Positions 7,696 to 12,388 of a DNA stretch of 12,388 nucleotides are shown piece after piece. The notes below the pieces were generated by a model, which searched no databases, had not been told where the DNA came from, and saw only the letters and a list, made by a program, of their open reading frames with translations. Position 1 is the stretch's first letter. Each line of letters begins with the position of its first letter. The stretch is from the NCBI GenBank assembly GCA_001430745.1, contig KQ481956.1, forward strand, positions 519,883 through 532,270, in the 5' to 3' direction. Origin of the DNA: Auxenochlorella pyrenoidosa (lineage: Eukaryota; Chlorophyta; Trebouxiophyceae; Chlorellales; Chlorellaceae). Made by a program: the position numbers and the translations under genes.

Positions 7696-8638
7696 CGCAC
7701 GCAGCAATGCACCAGTTCTGCGGGCGGGAAAGATTTGCAAAAGTTCTCAGCATTCAAGGCAGAGGCCAGAAGCCAGGGCAGCCAGGGGCGGCAGGCAGAG
7801 GCGGCGCGGTGTGCACCCACGGTGTGTGGCGTCGATTGCCTCTTGCCACAGCTCGACTAGGCCCCCTCAGTACGCACCAACCGTGCTAGGAGGCCGAGAT
7901 CCCCCCTGGAGCCAATTCAAACTGAAGTGTCCCTGGCGGCTCTCCAGAGCTCTGGAGAGGTTGCAGGGCAGAGATGGTGCGATCTGAGGCGGACTTCTGA
8001 CAGGCAGAAGGAACTCGGGTTGCATGGCGCTGGTGCTGGCACAGCGCGGCGCAGCAACACCGCTGGCTGGCGGCTCAACAACGACTGCTAGTCGTGGAGG
8101 TCCTTGCATGTGGCACATGCAGGGATGCGGCCAGAGCTGCCACGGCCTTTTTGCCGAGTGCCGATCAAATTCATCAGCTCCCCGCTGTGGCCAGGCCTCA
8201 CAATTGCAACTGCAAGCTTAAAGCCGCTCGTCTGCGGATAGCAACACAGCTGCTGGCGCTGCTGCCTTCGGGAGTGCCCCTTCCCCTTCCCCTGTCTGTC
8301 CCCTCAATGCAGTGGGTCACCCAAACACCCTGCCAGAGTGGCCCCAACCACACCTGCATGCAGCACCACTCCTGCCACCAATGCTGCGCAGATGAGTGTC
8401 GGCACCCGCAAGCAAAACATCCAAGAAAGAGATTGGCCAAGGAGGGGTGTGCATCCTCTCTCTGCGTGATGCACCACTCCATGAACCGTGAGTACTGGCA
8501 GTGTTGAAGGGTATAGACACACCAAAACAGCATGATTCATCGAAGGTATGGGCACGTTGTGCAGGCAGGCCAGGCGTGAAGAGCACAGAAAGGGCTCGCC
8601 CAAACTTGGCATCAAGTCTGCTGGCAGGCAAGCCGCCG
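7696..8638. other. Intergenic: upstream region of ankyrin A and 3' flank of ankyrin B
   Basis: About 940 bp without a supported gene. The part 7696-8435 is the upstream/promoter side of copy A and aligns to 10738-11416 upstream of copy B. The part 8436-8638 is the 3' flank of copy B and aligns to 5362-5583. Small frames here are not conserved between the copies: indels and stops break them. The best conserved block (about 7912-8060 versus 10979-11119) is more alike than its surroundings and may hold promoter elements or a 5' UTR exon. No TATA box is obvious. Confidence 0.6.
7940..7959. repeat. 20-bp perfect palindrome upstream of ankyrin A
   Basis: ctctccagagctctggagag equals its own reverse complement. 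It lies about 245 bp upstream of the copy A start codon, inside the best conserved non-coding block of the duplicated unit. The copy B counterpart keeps the inner cagagctctg but has lost the outer pairing on one arm. Confidence 0.85.
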
Positions 8639-10737
8639 CTAGTCAGCGAGGCACAGGCTGAGCAGCCTCCCTGCCACCTCGCCCGGCAGCGCCACGCCCA
8701 GGCGGCGTTGCAGGCGCGCCAGCGCCAGCGTAAAGGTGTGCAGCCGGCTGGCGTCTGCAGGTGGTAAGCGCTGCACCAGCTGGCGCGCCTGCTCGTGAGA
8801 GTGGGCCAGAGCAGCAGGCATAGCCCGCCCCAGGCGTGGGCAGCCCGCCGGCACGCAGGCCCACTGCTCCGCCGTTAGTGGGGGCGCTGCTGCGATGAAG
8901 TCGGCAAAGAGAGGGGGGGCAAGTGGGCCGTGATAATCATCGATGCAGTCAGAATAAGCAATGGCGGCAAATGTGGCTGGGGAGGGGAGTGCAGCCACGA
9001 GGATGCGCAGCGCCGGTAGGTCCTCTAGGCCATCATACTCGGTAAGGTATTCCAGGCCACATTGCAGAGGTGTGCGCCCTTCAGCATCTGACATGCCAGC
9101 AGCCTCAGGGCCGGCCCGCAGCAGCACTTGCACTGATGCATGTGCGCCCTCAGACGCCGCAAGGTGCAGCGCCGTCCAGCCTTCTGCGGAGCAAGCCAGA
9201 GCTGTGGTGAGTGCGGCTGCCAGCAGCAGCTGGACCACCTCCACATGGCTGACACCGCTGTGCAGGGGCAGTCTGCTGCTGTCATCTGCCACCAGGGCAG
9301 CCTGGGGGGCCGCGTGCAGCAATGCCTGTGCTGAAGCAGTCGCGCCCCAGGAGGCTGCACGGTGTAGGGCTGTGCTGCCATCCGCGGTGCAAGCCAGGGC
9401 TGTGCCGGGCGCAGCTGCCAGCAGCAGCAGGGCCACCTGCAAATGGCCCGCTCCACAGTGCAGGGGCAGCTGGCCGTCTTCATCTGCCACCAGGGCAGCC
9501 TCGGGGCCAGCCTGCAGCAGCGCCTGCACCACTGGCGCATGCCCTGCAGCTGCCGCCACATGCAGCGGGGTGAGGCAGCAGTCGGTGACTGCTGCTGCAA
9601 TCTCGGGCGCCGCCTCCAGCAGCACCAGCACAGCCTCCAGGCTGCCCCCCTCAGCTGCCGAGTGCATCACGGACCACTCGTCGTGCTCCCATTCCCTTTT
9701 GCAACAGTAGCCGCTGCTTGTTGCCAGTGCTGCGCCTGGCACTGCCGCCAGCAGAGCGCGCAGCGCCTCTGCATGGCCCTGCTCGGCTGCCCTGTGCACA
9801 GCGCTGCCCTCTCCCTCCCAGGGCCATTCCACCAAGGCGGCGCTAGGGTCCAGCTGCGCTAGTTGACGCACCGCAGCTGCGCAGCCCAGGCTGGCAGCAG
9901 CAGCCAGCAGGCCGCACAGCGGGGCCATCCCAGTATTTTCGTGTTCGTCCCATTCAGCTGCACAACAACAAAAGGAAGGGGTGAACATCCTCAACTTGAG
10001 GGCTGGAGCTCCAACAAAGCTTGCCCGTTGCCGCAAGCCAGGAGCATTGCAGGCGGCTGCAAGCTGTATCACCTGCCCTTCCATGCGAAGCGCACCTAGC
10101 ACAGGACTGCGCAGCTCTGCATTGCGCCAGTCCACGCAGGCCTGCAGCTGCTCCGCCAGCTGGCTTAACGATGCAGGGGGCAGCCTGGAGACGTCCAGGC
10201 CAGCAGCCTTGGAAAGGCGAAAGCTGCAGCAAGGGAGAAGAGCCATGCTGGGCGCCGCTGGACAGTCCGTCGGGTCCCGACTTGGCAGGCTTGAGCTCGC
10301 TCACTCGCCGCTCCCGACCCACCTGGGCAGGCCCCGCACGCCAGGCGCCACCGCATCCAGCGCCTGCTGCAGCTCCTCCGCTGCCCTCACTGCAGAGACA
10401 ATGCATGGGAGTGGGGCTCAGCTGGTGCAATGGTAAGTGCGCTGTGGGGTTTGAGCTCCCACAGGCCAGCAGGTATGGCCCCCCTGAGCCGCACTTGCCT
10501 GCCAGCACCATGCCCACCAGGCCCGCCTCTGCCAGCGAGCGCAGCGAGTGCAACTCATGCAGCTCGCCACTGAAGGGGAAGGTGACCTGCAGGGGAAAGA
10601 GCAGGAGGAGGCGGCTCAGATAGAGCGCTGGTCAGCACAGTCATGCCAGGCTGGTTTTGCACAAGTTGGGTGCTGTCGCCCCTCCCTGCCCGGCCTGCCT
10701 TGAAGAGGCCGTCTTCCTTGCTAATCAGTCCCGCCAT
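8639..10737 (-). CDS. Ankyrin-repeat protein, tandem copy B (5 exons)
   Basis: Exons in order of transcription: 10737-10699, 10586-10499, 10389-10323, 10223-10096, 9957-8639. The sum is 1641 nt (546 residues plus TAG). The architecture matches copy A: start MAGLISKEDGLFK, VTFPFSGELHEL, AEELQQALDAVAP, SQLAEQLQACVDW, roughly nine ankyrin repeats (GSAVHRAAEQGHAEALRALL, LTPLHVAAAAGHAPVVQALL and others) and the shared C-terminal domain ending LSLCLAD. The last exon is 1319 nt in both copies although internal indels differ. Exon 4 is 15 nt longer than in A, adding RSPVL-type residues just before the same CTAG|GTGCGC donor. Exon 2 ends at CAG|GCAAGT, a GC donor; the GT four bases further would shift the frame out of the ankyrin repeats. 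Introns 1 and 2 therefore both look like GC-AG introns. Both copies appear intact; no premature stop is seen. Role unknown beyond protein binding. Confidence 0.75.
9098..9493. repeat. Internal 198-bp two-ankyrin module in copy B
   Basis: Counterpart of 6025-6420. Two 198-bp blocks (9098-9295 and 9296-9493) code for paired ankyrin repeats, and the equivalent of ggaccacct recurs at 9232 and 9430. The two blocks differ from each other more than in copy A, for example PLHSGVSHVEVV against PLHCGAGHLQVA. Confidence 0.75.
9801..9928. repeat. 128-bp tract identical between ankyrin copies (copy B side)
   Basis: Partner of 6728-6855 with no mismatch over 128 bp, synonymous positions included. It ends at ggggccat; the next bases are cccagt here and accatt in copy A. 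Confidence 0.92.
10390..10498 (-). other. Apparent GC-AG intron 2 of ankyrin copy B
   Basis: The boundary on the coding strand is CTGGCAG|GCAAGTGCGG ... TCTCTGCAG|TGAGG. The donor matches AG|GCAAGT exactly. Splicing there gives phase 1 and the same frame as copy A (AEELQQALDA). The alternative AA|GTGCGG gives phase 2 and leads into a Gly/Ala-rich non-homologous frame. Confidence 0.6.
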
Positions 10738-11887
10738 CGCACGCAGCGATGCACCAGCTCTGCACGACAAGGGGTGGAGGGAGTCACCAGTGCGCTGAGC
10801 GTAGGGAGGTGGAGGGTGCTAGAGCGGGCGGTGCGGCAGGACTGGTGGCGAGCGGCGGCAGCCGGGGCACCGCATCCCCACGTACTCTGCTGCGTTAGAC
10901 GCCTTGCACAGCTGCAGCTCGACCAACAGTACCCAGTGCACGCAGAAGGAACTGGAAGGTCCAGAGGCCTGCACAGGCAGTTCGAACTGAAGTGTCTCTG
11001 GCGGCTTTGCAGAGCTCTGGAGAGGTGCAGGGCAGAGGTGGTGCGATCTGAGGCGACACTCAGACGGGCAGAAGGAACTGGATGTGCATGGCGCTGGTGG
11101 CAGCACAGCGCAGCGCAGCAAGGGCTGCAGCCGGAGCCGCCACCAGCCCTCTGCACCAACAGCTGATCAGTATCATCAGCCCCCTGTTGTGACCAGGCCA
11201 CACAACGGCAAGGTTCAAGCGGCACCTGCCGATGACAACACACCTGCCGGCGCCGCCGTTCTGGCAGTGCCCGCTCCCCTTACCCCATCTTGTCCCCTCG
11301 CTGCAGTGGCTCACTGAACCACCCTGCCAGCCGTGGCCTTAGACACACTGCCACCAACACTGCGCGGATGAGTGCCAGTATTGCAAGCAAAACTTTCAAG
11401 AGGGGATGGGCGAGGAGCGCTGCAGGGCAGTTGAAGCTTGGACCGTCTCAGGGCAGGCTCCTTCCACTGCAGGCGCTCCACAGTACCGGTCGCCAAGCAG
11501 GGGCTCTGTGTGTTTAAGACCCAAGTCTCACCAGTCTGTTCCCTGCAGCACCCAGCTGGACAACAACAGCGTGGCCCGGTATTAAGCAGCAGGGGCAGCG
11601 TTCCTGGGATGCATTCCTGCATGCAAGGCACGGTGGGCCCTACGTGTGCCGCAACGTGGCGCAGCGGGCCTGACAGGATGGTTTCTTGCATCCCTCTCCA
11701 GCACCCCACTTGTCAGCCTGACAGTCACCCGGCGCTGCTTTCTGTTGCAATGCATGCGAGCGGTGGAAACACAAACCAGGCGGCGCTGATGAACGAAAAG
11801 CAGCGAGGCATTACGTGTAGGCATTTTGCAAGCGCATTCACTTCACACACCAAGGGCCGCAAGGCGTGTATGCATGTCAATTCTGTG
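10738..11887. other. Intergenic: ankyrin B upstream region and 3' side of the RING gene
   Basis: About 1.15 kb with no supported gene. Up to about 11416 it is the upstream part of duplicated unit B. Its best conserved block is 10979-11119, with cagagctctg as palindrome core. From 11417 to 11887 the DNA is unique, less GC-rich and without a codon-biased frame; it should contain the 3' UTR of the RING-finger gene. The longer plus-strand frame through this stretch crosses the RING gene antisense and has no recognisable domain. I find no TGTAA signal on the minus strand here. Confidence 0.55.
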
Positions 11888-12388
11888 TCAGAAGATGGTG
11901 GGGAAGAGGGGTGTGCTGCCGTCCGATTTGCTCTTGAACTTTTTGTTGGCGGGGCCCACGGCAGCGCGGCACATGGGGCACGTCCGCTCCCTCTCAAACC
12001 ACTCGCCGCAGCAGTCGGCGCTGCGGGGGCAGGGGGTAGGGTGGGGTGGGAATTGGGGTTTGAGGCCGGGTCGAACAGGGAATGTGAGGACTGCGACGCG
12101 CAAGTCAGTTTGAGAATGCAAAGTAAGCCAGGGCAGGTGATGCCAGGGTGCGGCATGACCCCGGTTTTTGGGACAGCCCCCACAAATGTGCACAACGTCA
12201 ACGGCTTTGGCTGCAAACCGCCTGCACCACCCCCTGCACCCCCTCCAGCGCCCCCCGCCCACCAGAAGACGTGGCCGCAGGACAGGCGCAGCGGCGCGCG
12301 GAAGGCCTCCTGGCAGATGGGGCAGGTGTTGCCCGCCTCCTGCAGCTCCTCTGCAGTTGGATTCCCGCCGTAGCCGCGCACCGCCACC
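11888..12388 (-). CDS. RING-finger E3 ubiquitin ligase, RNFT1/RNFT2-like, C-terminal part
   Basis: Two exons are visible: 12388-12263 (open at the right edge) and 12020-11888 (TGA at 11890-11888), with a 242-nt intron whose ends are TG|GTGGGC and CCGCAG|C. Splicing in phase 2 recreates a Cys codon and completes a C3HC4 RING: CPIC, 11 residues, CGHVFC, AD, C, ten residues ([10 protein letters not shown]), CPMC. This spacing, the W-x-x-RERTCP run and an ending of the type [11 protein letters not shown] match the C-terminus of RNFT proteins (RING finger and transmembrane domain-containing). Members of that family are membrane E3 ligases that pass ubiquitin from an E2 to substrates, with a reported ER quality-control role in animals. 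The predicted membrane helices would lie N-terminal, outside the window, so the RNFT assignment rests on the RING and tail only. A lysine-rich stretch (KKFKSKSDG) follows the RING. Confidence 0.8.
   Translation of the reverse strand, partial: GGGARLRRESNCRGAAGGGQHLPHLPGGLPRAAAPVLRPRLLVGGGRWRGCRGWCRRFAAKAVDVVHICGGCPKNRGHAAPWHHLPWLTLHSQTDLRVAVLTFPVRPGLKPQFPPHPTPCPRSADCCGEWFERERTCPMCRAAVGPANKKFKSKSDGSTPLFPTIF

Larger units (their letters stand above)
5362..8435. repeat. Tandem duplication, unit A (about 3.07 kb)
   Basis: The sequence starting gccaaggaagggatgtgcat at about 5362 recurs as gccaaggaggggtgtgcatc at about 8436. Similarity then runs through the 3' flank, all exons and introns of the ankyrin gene and its upstream DNA. 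Exons are close; introns and flanks are more diverged, with many small indels. Both ends of the pair and the junction carry a related cca/gcgaggag motif, consistent with unequal crossing over. Edges are estimated by eye to within roughly 20 bp. Confidence 0.85.
8436..11416. repeat. Tandem duplication, unit B (about 2.98 kb)
   Basis: Second copy of the unit beginning at about 5362. It contains the 3' flank, the complete ankyrin gene copy B and about 0.7 kb of upstream DNA. Similarity to unit A fades near 11400-11416 (agcaaaactttcaagagggg against agcaaaacatccaagaaaga) and then stops. No third gene copy follows. Confidence 0.85.

Noticed and set aside
8198..8631. Small minus-strand frames between the ankyrin genes (104-111 codons)
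   Set aside because: They are not kept in the paralogous region: stops and indels break them. They lack domains and plausible splice partners.
10725..10800. A minus-strand frame ending ELVHRCVRWRD across the ankyrin B start
   Set aside because: It is out of frame with the ankyrin exons. The copy A counterpart also ends quickly, so it looks like 5' UTR sequence read in another frame.
10975..10995. A possible tRNA T-loop at cagttcgaactg
   Set aside because: There is no acceptor stem, A box or cloverleaf around it. It is simply a short palindromic stretch.
10979..11416. A third ankyrin gene copy beginning at about 11 kb
   Set aside because: The similarity here is only the upstream flank of unit B matching the upstream flank of unit A. 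No ankyrin exon follows before the RING gene.
12100..12262. Gly/Trp-rich continuation of the RING frame ([12 protein letters not shown]) as coding sequence
   Set aside because: This is the start of the intron after TG|GTGGGC. Splicing to 12020 restores the RING cysteines, whereas read-through loses four zinc ligands.

Overview
This is nuclear DNA from a GC-rich, intron-rich eukaryote, most likely a Chlorella-like green alga (Trebouxiophyceae). The evidence is short spliceosomal introns of about 80-280 bp with GTGGGT/GTGCGC/GTGAGT donors and C-rich acceptors, GC-rich third positions, a TGTAA poly(A) signal of the green-algal type, and eukaryote-only protein families. The lineage call is inference; no marker gene fixes it. 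I see no bacterial operon, CRISPR array, tRNA, rRNA or transposase. All exon models come from reading frame, phase and splice consensus, without transcript data.

Layout. (1) 1-122, plus strand: the last coding piece of an unrecognised gene, convergent with the next one. (2) 442-5104, minus strand: a complete 13-exon TBCC domain-containing protein 1 homologue (TBCCD1; ASQ2 in Chlamydomonas). All 13 exons join in phase to give 811 residues with a TBCC beta-helix, a long Gln/Ala/Pro-rich insert and the family's C-terminal motifs. (3) 5584-7695 and 8639-10737, minus strand: two tandem ankyrin-repeat genes (copies A and B) with the same five-exon structure. They lie inside a duplication of about 3 kb that also carries the 3' flank and about 0.7 kb of upstream DNA (unit A about 5362-8435, unit B about 8436-11416). 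(4) 11888-12388, minus strand: the 3' end of a RING-finger gene that looks like an RNFT1/RNFT2-type membrane E3 ubiquitin ligase; its membrane part lies beyond the right edge.

Apart from the first fragment, all genes point the same way (minus). They share no evident pathway: a centrosome/centriole-type protein, a young ankyrin pair and an E3 ligase. The most interesting region is the ankyrin duplication. It has a 128-bp tract with no differences between copies inside otherwise diverged DNA (gene-conversion-like), an internal 198-bp two-ankyrin module older than the gene duplication, apparent GC-AG introns needed to keep frame, and a strongly conserved non-coding block upstream that holds a 20-bp perfect palindrome in copy A. 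TBCCD1 is notable for introns that start G-rich and end C-rich.
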